Assembly (NCBI RefSeq): GCF_031598375.1
Contig: NZ_CP123872.1
Location: 1,717,001 to 1,781,000, forward strand
Direction: 5' to 3'
Length of the DNA: 64,000 nt
Source of the DNA: Temperatibacter marinus
GTDB lineage: Bacteria; Pseudomonadota; Alphaproteobacteria; Sphingomonadales; Kordiimonadaceae
A program made the position numbers and the translations under genes. The notes below the pieces were generated by a model. That model was not told the origin of the DNA, made no database searches, and saw only the letters and a list, made by a program, of their open reading frames with translations. Below, piece by piece: positions 34,747-43,328 of the stretch (position 1 is the first letter of the stretch; each line of letters starts with the position of its first letter).

Positions 34747-36213
34747 ATGTTATTTATTGATGGGCATTGGATCGAAGGGCGCGGGATCGATATGAGCTCC
34801 CATAGCCCGCATAACGGTACGCAACTTTGGACTGGAGCGTCAGCAACTGACAATCAGGTGAATGCAGCTTTAGAGGCGGCGACTGAAGCCTTTCAAGTCT
34901 GGTCATTCCAAAGCTTTGAAGCACGTTTAGAGATAGCTCGTGCTTATGCGGGTATCTTGAAAGAGAATAAAGATAAGTTGACAGAACTGATCTCTATGGA
35001 AGCTGGAAAGACCGGTTGGGATGCCGCTGGAGAAGCTACAGCTATGATCAACAAGGTTGAGATCTCTGTCACGGCCTATCAGGAAAGAACAGGATCGAAG
35101 GAAGCCGTGAACGGAACGCTTAGATCCAAACTTTCACATCGCCCTTATGGTGTCATGGCTGTTTTTGGTCCCTATAATTTTCCTGGCCATTTACCAAATG
35201 GGCATATTGTTCCTGCCTTGTTGGCAGGCAATACAATTGTATTTAAACCGAGTGAACTGACACCTGCTGTTGCAGAGTTCATGGTGAGCTGTTGGGAGAA
35301 AGCTGGGCTGCCTCACGGTGTTCTAAACCTTGTGCATGGCGGCAAGGAAACAGGTGTTGCCCTGACGTCTAGCCCTCTCATCCAAGGGGTTCTTTTCACG
35401 GGAAGTGCTCAAACAGGTATTGCGATTAATAAATCGCTCGCCGGACGTCCTGAAGTAATTTCAGCATTAGAGATGGGGGGTAATAATCCCTTGATCGTGC
35501 ACAAAGTCGATGATCTGGAAGCCGCAGCAACGCTGACAATATTATCGGCCTATATTTCAAGTGGTCAGCGGTGTACATGTGCTCGGCGTTTGATTGTACC
35601 TGAAGGCCCTGAAGGTGATGCTTTCATTGCGACACTCGCTAATATGATCGATCGGATTCATGTTGATCAAGTTACGAGTGATGAGACGGCTTTTATGGGG
35701 CCTGTCATTACCAAAGAAGCCGCAGATCATGTTCTTAAAGAACAGGAGCGGTTGATTGCAAAGGGGGGCGCCGTTATTAGGAAGTCTGAGCGCCTCTCAG
35801 CTCTTGGTGACGCCTTCCTTTCACCTGGACTTATTGATGTATCTGTTGCAACGGATGTCCCAGATGAAGAGATTTTTGGGCCGCTGCTTCAACTGACACG
35901 CGTTTCGGATTTTGATGAAGCTATTAAAACTGCCAATCGGACAAAATACGGACTCGCATCAGGATTAATTTCTGATGACAGAGATCTTTACGAGTATTTT
36001 TACCCACGCGCTCAGGCTGGTATTGTGAATTGGAACCAGCAATTAACTGGAGCAGCATCTACAGCTCCCTTCGGTGGATTAGGCCATAGCGGAAATCATC
36101 GTCCAAGTGCTTATTATGCCGCAGATTACTGTGCATACGGCGTTGCTACAATTGAACAGGCAGAGGGTAAAGTGGTGGTCGCCTCAGCACCCTTGGGGTT
36201 GAAGGATAAGTAA
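34747..36213 (+). CDS. astD: N-succinylglutamate 5-semialdehyde dehydrogenase
   Basis: NAD-dependent oxidation of succinylglutamate semialdehyde to succinylglutamate, fourth step of the AST pathway. It is 488 residues with the aldehyde dehydrogenase fold: FGPYNFPGHLPNGHIVPALL (AstD-typical), FKPSELTP, VLFTGSAQTG (cofactor loop), ALEMGGNNPLIV (general-base Glu) and SSGQRCTCARRL (catalytic Cys), then DEEIFGPLLQL. An AAGGA ribosome site precedes the ATG. Its stop codon abuts the astB start with no spacer. Confidence 0.96.
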   Translation: MLFIDGHWIEGRGIDMSSHSPHNGTQLWTGASATDNQVNAALEAATEAFQVWSFQSFEARLEIARAYAGILKENKDKLTELISMEAGKTGWDAAGEATAMINKVEISVTAYQERTGSKEAVNGTLRSKLSHRPYGVMAVFGPYNFPGHLPNGHIVPALLAGNTIVFKPSELTPAVAEFMVSCWEKAGLPHGVLNLVHGGKETGVALTSSPLIQGVLFTGSAQTGIAINKSLAGRPEVISALEMGGNNPLIVHKVDDLEAAATLTILSAYISSGQRCTCARRLIVPEGPEGDAFIATLANMIDRIHVDQVTSDETAFMGPVITKEAADHVLKEQERLIAKGGAVIRKSERLSALGDAFLSPGLIDVSVATDVPDEEIFGPLLQLTRVSDFDEAIKTANRTKYGLASGLISDDRDLYEYFYPRAQAGIVNWNQQLTGAASTAPFGGLGHSGNHRPSAYYAADYCAYGVATIEQAEGKVVVASAPLGLKDK

Positions 36214-37542
36214 ATGACAGTGCATGAAGTGAATTTCGATGGCCTGATTGGGCCGACTCATAACTATGCTGGTTTAAGTTATGGCAACCTTGCCGCGACG
36301 GGCAATAAAGGGAATATATCAAATCCTCTTGAGGGTGTTCTTCAAGGGATTGATAAAATGATGCATGTACGCTCTTTAGGGTTGGTGCAAGGATTATTTC
36401 CTCCTGTGGATCGTCCAAGCTTACGTGTGTTAAGAGAACTCGGATTTAAGGGCAGTGATGAAGAGATGTTAGTATCCGCTTGGACTACATCTCCTGAACT
36501 GGTGCTAAACTTAATGAGTGCGAGCAGTATGTGGACAGCAAATGCTGCGACTGTGACACCTTTTTCGGATAGTGAAGACGGACGGACTCACTTTACTGCT
36601 GCGAATTTAGCCGCCATGTATCATCGCTCGACAGAACATCCAACAACGGCACGAATGCTGAAGACAATTTTCTCAGATGAGAGCCGGTTTGTGCACCATA
36701 CTCCCTTACCAGGAGGAACCCACATGGGCGATGAGGGGGCTGCCAACCATAATAGATTTTGTGCTGATTACGGGGAAGAAGGCCTCTCTCTCTATATTTA
36801 CGGTCGCCGTGCCTTTGAGAATACGAGAGATTTAACATTCCCAGGGCGTCAAACTCTAGAAGCTTCAGAGGCGGTTGCCCGACAGCACGGTGCTAAGCAA
36901 GCTCTTTTCTATAGGCAAAGTGCAGCAGCGATTAATGCAGGAGCCTTTCATAATGATGTCGTGGCCGTCTGTAACAAGAATGTATTCTTCTTTCATGAAG
37001 AAGCTTTTGAAGATAAAGCAGGATTGCTGACTGCTGTGCAAAAGTCCTTCCCTGATCTTGAAATTGAATTTGTTGAGGTGCCGACAGCACAGGTTTCACT
37101 GAATGATGCAGTGAAAAGTTATTTGTTTAATTCCCAGCTAATTTGCGAAGCGGGAGCAGAAAAGATGACACTGATCGCGCCATCTGAATCTGCAGAAACA
37201 TCCTCGGTGAAGGCGTATTTAGAAGAGTTACTCGATCAAGGCGGCCCTATAGGGAAAGTGGATTTTATGGATGTCCGTCAGAGTATGCGCAATGGAGGAG
37301 GGCCAGCATGCCTCCGGCAGCGTGTTGTCCTAAGTGATGAAGATTTAGCCTCAATGACGGGGCGAGTGATTATGGATGATCAGCTAGCGCATGATTTGAG
37401 GGCTTGGGCGAGACGCCATTATAGAGATCAACTGGACCCCAAAGATTTGGGAGATCCTCTGCTTATGCGAGAGAGTTTTACGGCTCTTGATGAGTTAACA
37501 TCTCTTCTTGAACTCGGTACTCTTTATGATTTTCAGCGCTAA
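36214..37542 (+). CDS. astB: N-succinylarginine dihydrolase
   Basis: Second step of the AST pathway: succinylarginine to succinylornithine, 2 ammonia and CO2. It is 442 residues. The family opening HEVNFDGLIGPTHNYAGLSYGNLAA is complete. Then come FTAANLAAMYHRSTEH, HHTPLPGGTHMGDEGAANHNRFC, NAGAFHNDVVAVCN, and the catalytic Cys motif RNGGGPACLRQRVVL. It begins directly after the astD stop codon and uses AAGGA inside astD. It is the last gene of the cluster; succinylornithine transaminase (astC) is not in the window. Confidence 0.97.
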   Translation: MTVHEVNFDGLIGPTHNYAGLSYGNLAATGNKGNISNPLEGVLQGIDKMMHVRSLGLVQGLFPPVDRPSLRVLRELGFKGSDEEMLVSAWTTSPELVLNLMSASSMWTANAATVTPFSDSEDGRTHFTAANLAAMYHRSTEHPTTARMLKTIFSDESRFVHHTPLPGGTHMGDEGAANHNRFCADYGEEGLSLYIYGRRAFENTRDLTFPGRQTLEASEAVARQHGAKQALFYRQSAAAINAGAFHNDVVAVCNKNVFFFHEEAFEDKAGLLTAVQKSFPDLEIEFVEVPTAQVSLNDAVKSYLFNSQLICEAGAEKMTLIAPSESAETSSVKAYLEELLDQGGPIGKVDFMDVRQSMRNGGGPACLRQRVVLSDEDLASMTGRVIMDDQLAHDLRAWARRHYRDQLDPKDLGDPLLMRESFTALDELTSLLELGTLYDFQR

Positions 37543-37632
37543 CAATCCCTAAGATCGCAACCCAGTAACTGATTTGTTATTTTGCCCGTTCTGTGAACTG
37601 TCCTATCTATATAGAGAGTTAGGAGATAGTGA

Positions 37633-38574
37633 ATGTTGATCAAGTCGCGTGAAAGCTGGATGCTTAGTGAAAATGATGTCACCGATAAAGATATTTATCT
37701 TAATCGTAGAAGTTTTATGAAAATGTCAGGGGCTGCCGCACTGGCAGGAACTATTGCATCACACGCGCAGGCAGTTGACCGCGATATTGCTGGGTATAAA
37801 AAGGATCCATCGTCTTTAAGCTCTGAATTGACGTCCTATGAGGCTGTGACGGGCTATAACAATTTTTATGAATTCGGCATGGGCAAGGACGATCCTGCTA
37901 AATATGCGCATAAGCTTACAACAGACCCTTGGACAGTAAAAGTCTCGGGCCTTGCTGAAAAAACGGGCACATATGCGCTTGAGGATCTTATCGATTTTAA
38001 AGCTGTTGAAGAGCGTATATACCGATTGCGCTGCGTAGAAGCTTGGTCAATGGTGGTGCCATGGATTGGCATACCTCTTAAGGACATTATTAAAAAACTA
38101 GAACCGAAATCCGAAGCGAGATATGTCGCGTTCAAAACCTTGAAACGCAAAAGCGAAATGCGGGGACTGCGTTGGCCTGTCTTAGATTGGCCCTATCAAG
38201 AAGGGCTGCGGCTGGACGAAGCGATGAATCCTCTCACTTTGATGGCAGTCGGCTTGTATGGGGACTTACTGCCAAACCAAAACGGCGCACCCTTGCGTCT
38301 TGTTGTGCCTTGGAAATATGGGTTCAAATCCATTAAATCAGTAGTGAATATTGATTTTACCCGCCGGGAACCAATGACCAGTTGGAAACGGTCAGCACCT
38401 CGGGAGTATGGATTTTATTCTAATGTCAATCCAGAGGTCGATCATCCTAGATGGTCTCAATCGACTGAGCGCCGTATTGGAGAATGGGGACGCAGAGATA
38501 CTTTAATGTTTAATGGCTATGAAGAGCAAGTTGCTGAAATGTATACCGGTATGGATTTGAAGAAATATTTCTGA
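37633..38574 (+). CDS. msrP: Protein-methionine-sulfoxide reductase, molybdopterin catalytic subunit
   Basis: Periplasmic repair of oxidised methionine in envelope proteins (MsrPQ/YedYZ system). It is 313 residues. The Tat signal has the twin-Arg motif NRRSFMKMSG (about residues 25-34) followed by an Ala-rich h-region. The sulfite-oxidase-fold domain contains the molybdenum ligand Cys in YRLRCVEAWSMVVPWIG and the later segment NGAPLRLVVPWKYGFKSIKS. AGGAG ribosome site. Its stop shares bases with the msrQ start (TGATG), so the two are coupled. Confidence 0.97.
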   Translation: MLIKSRESWMLSENDVTDKDIYLNRRSFMKMSGAAALAGTIASHAQAVDRDIAGYKKDPSSLSSELTSYEAVTGYNNFYEFGMGKDDPAKYAHKLTTDPWTVKVSGLAEKTGTYALEDLIDFKAVEERIYRLRCVEAWSMVVPWIGIPLKDIIKKLEPKSEARYVAFKTLKRKSEMRGLRWPVLDWPYQEGLRLDEAMNPLTLMAVGLYGDLLPNQNGAPLRLVVPWKYGFKSIKSVVNIDFTRREPMTSWKRSAPREYGFYSNVNPEVDHPRWSQSTERRIGEWGRRDTLMFNGYEEQVAEMYTGMDLKKYF

Positions 38575-39209
38575 TGATTCCTTCTTATCAATTTAGGCTT
38601 ATTGTTAAACCCCTACTTTTCTTCGCTATGGCCTGGCCAGGAGTGTGGGTCATTTTGCAGTGGCGCTATGCGCGCCGCGGTCTGTCTCATGAACTCGGCT
38701 TTAACCCAGTAGAATATATTCATCACTATACGGGAGACTGGGCCATTTACTTTTTATTGATTGGATTGGCCATCTCGCCGCTTTCTCGTATCAAGCAGAT
38801 GCGGCAGTTGATCTCTATGAGGCGAATGGTGGGCCTGTTTGCTGCCTTTTATGTTGTCTTACATATATTAGGATATCTTTGGCTTGATTTACGGTTTGAT
38901 ATGCGAGATTTTTTGCAAGATATTTTAAAGAGGAATTATATCACCGTCGGGGTGATCGCATTTTTGATGCTGATACCTCTGGTCCTGACCAGTACAAAAT
39001 TTGCCATGAGAGGCATGGGAGCTCGAGCATGGAAGAGACTTCATACTCTTGTGTATTGGATTACAGGACTCGCGCTTATGCATTTCTTTATGATGAGAAA
39101 AGGCTTCCAACTAGAGCCGCTCATATTCATCGGGATTTACCTGATTCTCATGAGCTTTCGTTGGAAGCCAAATTGGTTGAAACTCTTATTTAAGAGTAAA
39201 ATTGCTTAA
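38574..39209 (+). CDS. msrQ: Haem-binding membrane subunit of MsrPQ
   Basis: Inner membrane b-type haem protein that passes electrons from the respiratory chain to MsrP. It is 211 residues with about six membrane helices. Family segments are NPVEYIHHYTGDWAIYFLLI, ISPLSRIKQMRQLISMRRMVGL, FAAFYVVLHILGYLWLD, and ARAWKRLHTLVYWITGLALMH, with conserved His residues for haem. It overlaps msrP by one base. Its stop codon shares the four bases TTAA with the stop of the convergent gene at 39206. Confidence 0.96.
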   Translation: MIPSYQFRLIVKPLLFFAMAWPGVWVILQWRYARRGLSHELGFNPVEYIHHYTGDWAIYFLLIGLAISPLSRIKQMRQLISMRRMVGLFAAFYVVLHILGYLWLDLRFDMRDFLQDILKRNYITVGVIAFLMLIPLVLTSTKFAMRGMGARAWKRLHTLVYWITGLALMHFFMMRKGFQLEPLIFIGIYLILMSFRWKPNWLKLLFKSKIA

Positions 39210-39622
39210 GCTTTCTCAAATTTTGACTGGTCGAGATCAAATTTCAGAGTAACGCCGTCACATTGGTTTTCAACTTTATTAGCAGCCTTCTCCAAGCGTT
39301 TCGCCATCAGAAGTAAATCAAGAATTGATTTATCCATGATCATCTCGCCCACAACCTCACCTTGATCTTTGATAGCAAAGGTCATGAGGGTCATCAGAAA
39401 TTTATAATCTTTTCCCTTGAGTTCTTGCTTGAGACCATTCAGGACGCACTTGCACTCAGCAGGATCATTGTCCTTTTCTTCAAGGCAGGCCTTCATTAGA
39501 TCTTTTTCGGTTTGTTCAATGGATTGCTCGCTTAGAATTTTATCATCAAGGGCGCTGGCGCCTGAGAAGGCAGGCATGACAAGACTTAAAGCGACAACTA
39601 CAGCTGTCAGTGTTTTTTTCAT
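39206..39622 (-). CDS. Small secreted protein, unknown function
   Basis: 138 residues with a clear signal peptide (about 1-25, ending GASALDD). The mature part is helical and charged with a CxC pair: KACLEEKDNDPAECKCVLNG, then VENQCDGVTLKFDLDQSKF. It is probably a periplasmic helical protein with a disulfide. I do not recognise a named domain. It lies 62 bases (from stop to start) after the MaoC-type gene on the same strand and converges on msrQ with shared stop bases TTAA. Confidence 0.75.
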   Translation of the reverse strand: MKKTLTAVVVALSLVMPAFSGASALDDKILSEQSIEQTEKDLMKACLEEKDNDPAECKCVLNGLKQELKGKDYKFLMTLMTFAIKDQGEVVGEMIMDKSILDLLLMAKRLEKAANKVENQCDGVTLKFDLDQSKFEKA

Positions 39623-39684
39623 GGGTGGTTTCCCTCGCTATTGAACCTATGGTTCTTATTGTTGTGTCGTCGTGCTGTCGTTTC

Positions 39685-40140
39685 TTATGGTTGCATCCGC
39701 TTTAAAATCATTGCATTGGCAATAACGGACATGACAGTCACTCCTTTAGAGTTAAATACTTCAGTCTTAAATTTCAAGAGGCCAATGTTTTTTCGGGACT
39801 TACTTTCTCGCTTATCAATACATTCTTGTCTGACTGTGAGAATGTCGCCAGGCATGACGGGCTTTAGCCATTTTAATTCATCAAGACCAGGGGATCCCAT
39901 GCTGGCAAAGCCTTCTTCCATCATATGTTGCACAAGCATCGACATCATCATTGATCCTGTATGCCACCCGCTGGCGCAGAGCCCTCCAAAAACAGATTGC
40001 TTAGCTATTTCTTCATTGATATGAAAGGGTTGCGGGTCATATTTTGTTGCAAAATCAACAACTTCTTCCTTGGTGACCTCATAGGATCCAAAATCGGATT
40101 GATCTCCTATCGTAATGTCTTCGTAAAAAATTTTAAACAC
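39685..40140 (-). CDS. MaoC-like acyl dehydratase
   Basis: 151-residue hot-dog-fold enoyl-CoA hydratase-like protein. The start is FKIFYEDITIGDQSDFGSYE, then the active-site loop TKYDPQPFHINEEIAKQSVFGGLCASGWHT (Asp/His of the MaoC hydratase motif) and DELKWLKPVMPGDIL. A GTG at 40140 with AGGAGG four bases upstream fits the domain start better than ATG codons further up (frame open to 40188), which lack a ribosome site. Substrate is unknown; this is the stand-alone short MaoC type. Confidence 0.88.
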   Translation of the reverse strand: MFKIFYEDITIGDQSDFGSYEVTKEEVVDFATKYDPQPFHINEEIAKQSVFGGLCASGWHTGSMMMSMLVQHMMEEGFASMGSPGLDELKWLKPVMPGDILTVRQECIDKRESKSRKNIGLLKFKTEVFNSKGVTVMSVIANAMILKRMQP

Positions 40141-40216
40141 AATGCCTCCTGTCCTTGGTCTGGACATAATCTTAAGTACTCTTGACATAAAGGCAAATAT
40201 TATTAACTCAGGATCT

Positions 40217-41134
40217 ATGATGAAATTTTTTTTGATACTCGCATTGCTACTTACGAATGCTGCCGCTTCGGCACAAGATACATCCTTTTCAGCGACCTAT
40301 GATGTGTATTGGAAAGGCTTTCGGGTTTTTTCTAGTGATATCAAATCAGAAATTAAAGGCGAACACTATCATGCGGCAGCAAGTTTTTACCCACGCGGAA
40401 TGGCCAAAATCTTTGTTAACGGGCGCAGTGATGTTTCTTCTAAAGGTTTGATTAATGAAAGAGGTGCCATTACAGCGAGAGAATATAAAGTGAATGGGAA
40501 GTGGGGCGGCGATATCAGTGAACGTCATATCCTATTTGATGAGAATGGTAGAGTTCAATCTGTCCAGCTCAATTTGCCGGAGGATTGGAGTGAATATCCT
40601 TTACAGCCTATTCCGGATGAATTTAACCGTGGACCAGACCCCATGTCTATGTTGGTGGCAGTGCTAAGAGATCCTTGGCAGAAACATGGTTTTGGACCCC
40701 TTGATGAACTGACCCCCTATGACATTGATGTGATTGATGGTCGCGGGGTGATGAAATATTCGATGAAATGTCAGGCAGAATCCACAGATCTGAAGATACG
40801 AAAGAGCAGAAGTCCTTACGGTGGTGAAACAATTGAATGCTCTATTGCTTTTAAGCAGATGGCAGGCTTTATAGATGAATCGCAACTTGAGGGCAAAAAG
40901 CTTAAGAAATATCTCAAGCGAAAAAAGAAAGCGGAAAAAGCCAAGGCAAAGCGCGAGGCGCGCCTTAAAAAAGGCAAAAAAGTTGAAAAAGACGAAATTT
41001 TAATTTGGTTTCAGAAATTTGATGATATGAATATCTATCTTCCAATCCGTGCTGAAGCTAAAGGTAGTCGCGGCAACGCAAAAATCTATCTTGCCAAAAT
41101 GGAAGAGATAACTGAAACAATAACGGCCAGATAA
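40217..41134 (+). CDS. DUF3108 family secreted protein
   Basis: 305-residue exported protein (signal peptide about 1-19, ending ASAQD) with a DUF3108 pattern: FSATYDVYWKGFRVFSSDIK, GRSDVSSKGLINERG, LQPIPDEFNRGPDPMSMLVAVL, DVIDGRGVMKYSM, and the basic stretch KYLKRKKKAEKAKAKREARL. The function of DUF3108 is not established. The start is ATG 40217 or the adjacent ATG 40220, the latter six bases after AGGA; the frame is open to 40142, but that stretch has no signal-like sequence. It is followed after 20 bases by an unknown gene, probably in one transcript. Confidence 0.8.
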   Translation: MMKFFLILALLLTNAAASAQDTSFSATYDVYWKGFRVFSSDIKSEIKGEHYHAAASFYPRGMAKIFVNGRSDVSSKGLINERGAITAREYKVNGKWGGDISERHILFDENGRVQSVQLNLPEDWSEYPLQPIPDEFNRGPDPMSMLVAVLRDPWQKHGFGPLDELTPYDIDVIDGRGVMKYSMKCQAESTDLKIRKSRSPYGGETIECSIAFKQMAGFIDESQLEGKKLKKYLKRKKKAEKAKAKREARLKKGKKVEKDEILIWFQKFDDMNIYLPIRAEAKGSRGNAKIYLAKMEEITETITAR

Positions 41135-41154
41135 TATTGGCTTAAGAGGCCATA

Positions 41155-41673
41155 ATGGGTAAAAAATTATCACAATCGTTGAAAGAAGCAGGTGCAGCAC
41201 TCATCGGTAGAAATCCGGACTATAGTTGGAAAGATACTGCAGATACTGTTATGTCCAATACAACAGAAAGCCTGAAAGGCCTAGGCTCAGGAACCCTGAC
41301 AGGGACGGCTGAAAAATTTAATGAGATAGCGCCTTATTTAGCGCGTGCTGGCTTTTCTGTCATAGAGATTGAGGTGGGAATCGGCCTCAGCCCTAAAGTG
41401 ACGACCCATCTCCAAATGGAAGAAAATATCTCTGATGAAGAGAAACAGTTATTGTTGATTGAAGTTGCTGAAAAGAAGCTTGTTTCGACTGTATTGTCCT
41501 CTCTTTTCAAAGCTGTAGAAGCGAGAGAAAAACTCAAATTTAAGAAGTTTCATTTTACCCATTTGGAATTAGAACTCTCCATTTTGCCGAGTGTGATGCT
41601 TAAGTTTCGGCCAGATCAATCAAATGCCCTGCCGGATGATGCAGAAGATCCCTTACTAATAGAAAAAGACTAG
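41155..41673 (+). CDS. Hypothetical protein
   Basis: 172 residues, no signal peptide or membrane segment, not recognised. The N-terminal part is amphipathic and Thr/Ser-rich, the middle has two hydrophobic strands (FSVIEIEVGIGLSPKV), then an acidic helix (EENISDEEKQLLLIEVAEKK), and the C-terminus is acidic. It may be a membrane-peripheral helper of the preceding DUF3108 protein, only an inference from the 20-base spacing. AAGAGG lies a few bases ahead of the ATG. Confidence 0.6.
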   Translation: MGKKLSQSLKEAGAALIGRNPDYSWKDTADTVMSNTTESLKGLGSGTLTGTAEKFNEIAPYLARAGFSVIEIEVGIGLSPKVTTHLQMEENISDEEKQLLLIEVAEKKLVSTVLSSLFKAVEAREKLKFKKFHFTHLELELSILPSVMLKFRPDQSNALPDDAEDPLLIEKD

Positions 41674-41699
41674 ACAGTAGGAATAAGACGACTGTCTAG
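41670..41699. terminator. Hairpin between convergent genes near malQ
   Basis: Perfect 9-bp stem CTAGACAGT (41670-41678) / ACTGTCTAG (41691-41699), 12-base loop; it includes the stop codon of the gene at 41155. It is followed by a short T tract some bases later. Probably a weak shared terminator for the convergent unknown gene and malQ. Confidence 0.5.
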
Positions 41700-41720
41700 C
41701 CTAAGGTAATTTTGGTTCAT

Positions 41721-43262
41721 CTATGTAGGTAATCGCTTTGATTGTTCGGTGAAGTTACGCATGGTTTGTCTAATTTGATCTGTAAGGGCGTCTTTTTGAA
41801 GGCGCCACTGCCATTGTCCTTCTGCAGTTCCTGGGATGTTCATTCGCCCTTCCGTGCCTTGACCCAACAAGTCTTGCATCTGGAAGATCACCATGTTGGA
41901 ATTTGATTTTACAGCAACATCGATCATTGCCCAGTGCTGGCCATAAGCCTCTAGAATTTTGGTGTCCATAATGGCACGAAACCAATTTCTATACCGCTGG
42001 CTTTCTTCTTCTGTTTTGCCAGGATCACAGTCCTTATTAAGCCAACCAAGTCCGGTATCATTGTCATGGGTTCCGATGTAGCATACAGAGCCTTTTGGAT
42101 AGTGCCGTGGATGACGGTCCCCTTGGAAATCGCCTTCTTCAGACAAGAAGTTCAGGACCTTCATGCCAAAAATATCAAAACTGTCTCTGAGATCTATCAC
42201 ATCAGGGGTGATATGACCGAGATCCTCGGCAATCAGGGGTAAGTCTTGCCCAAATTCATCACGTAAGGCATTAAATAAGGCATGGCCTGGTGCTTTAATC
42301 CATTCGCCGTCAATCGCCGTTGGACAAGAGGCTGGAATGGACCAGTAAGCGGCGAAAGCACGAAAGTGATCTACACGCACAAAATCCATAAGTTCAACGG
42401 CTCTGGCAATGCGGTGTTTCCACCAGCCAAATTTATCTTTTTCCATGGCATCCCAGTTGTATATAGGATTGCCCCATCGCTGTCCTTCATGGCAGAAATT
42501 ATCTGGGGGACATCCCGCGATGTGTGTTGGTTCTCCAGTTTCTCTGTCAAGAAGAAAGTCTGCTTGAGAACTCCAGACATCGGCACTGTCTTGAGCCACA
42601 TAGATTGGCACATCTCCAAAGATTTCTATGCCCCGCTCGTTGGCATATTTGCGTAAGTCTTGCCAGTAATGTTCGAACAGGAACTGCCCCGCCTTAATTA
42701 GTAGAATTTTTTCTATGTGAGCATCTCGCGCTTCTTGGATCGCTTGAGTATCAAAGCGCGCAAGGGCTTTTGGCCAGTCAGTCCAAGATTTGTTATATTT
42801 CTCTTTCAAGACGGCATAAAGGGCATAATCATCTAACCAAACTGAATCGTGTTTCTTGCAGTATTGAGCAAAGTCACTTAACCATTCAGGCTTACTGCCA
42901 TTCAGGAAATTTTGACAGGCCTTGCGCAACACTGGGGTTCGAACGGTAACAATTTTATCATAATCCATGATTTCGTCGGATAACTGATCGAGATTTTCTA
43001 AATCCGTTTTGTCCAATAGTCCGTCTTTAACGAGGTCATTAAAAGATACCAAGAGTTCAAAATTTGCAAAAGTGGAACTGGCAGAATACGGGCATCCTAA
43101 TCCATTTGGTGGATTTATAGGGAGAATTTGCCAAATTGATTGGCCCATCTCGACCATTTGATCTATGAATTGCCGTGCAACGACCCCCATCGTGCCAACG
43201 CCGTGAGCGCTAGGAAGGGAGGTGATATGCATTAGAATTCCACTGGATCTTTTATGAGGCAT
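41721..43262 (-). CDS. malQ: 4-alpha-glucanotransferase (amylomaltase)
   Basis: GH77 disproportionating enzyme that transfers maltodextrin segments and releases glucose; cytoplasmic. It is 513 residues. Family segments are SGILMHITSLPSAHGVGTMG, QILPINPPNGLGCPYSA, IFGDVPIYVAQDSADVW, FVRVDHFRAFAAYW (nucleophile Asp region), LIAEDLGHITPDV (acid/base Glu), and YIGTHDNDTGLGWL. Ribosome site AAAGGA. It lies 66 bases downstream of the MFS carrier on the same strand, so carrier and enzyme form a maltodextrin uptake/utilisation pair. Confidence 0.95.
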   Translation of the reverse strand: MPHKRSSGILMHITSLPSAHGVGTMGVVARQFIDQMVEMGQSIWQILPINPPNGLGCPYSASSTFANFELLVSFNDLVKDGLLDKTDLENLDQLSDEIMDYDKIVTVRTPVLRKACQNFLNGSKPEWLSDFAQYCKKHDSVWLDDYALYAVLKEKYNKSWTDWPKALARFDTQAIQEARDAHIEKILLIKAGQFLFEHYWQDLRKYANERGIEIFGDVPIYVAQDSADVWSSQADFLLDRETGEPTHIAGCPPDNFCHEGQRWGNPIYNWDAMEKDKFGWWKHRIARAVELMDFVRVDHFRAFAAYWSIPASCPTAIDGEWIKAPGHALFNALRDEFGQDLPLIAEDLGHITPDVIDLRDSFDIFGMKVLNFLSEEGDFQGDRHPRHYPKGSVCYIGTHDNDTGLGWLNKDCDPGKTEEESQRYRNWFRAIMDTKILEAYGQHWAMIDVAVKSNSNMVIFQMQDLLGQGTEGRMNIPGTAEGQWQWRLQKDALTDQIRQTMRNFTEQSKRLPT

Positions 43263-43328
43263 TTAACAGTCCTTTATGCTTGCTCAAAACAGTTCTATAC
43301 TTTTACGTTTCGTCTCATAGCTTTCGTC

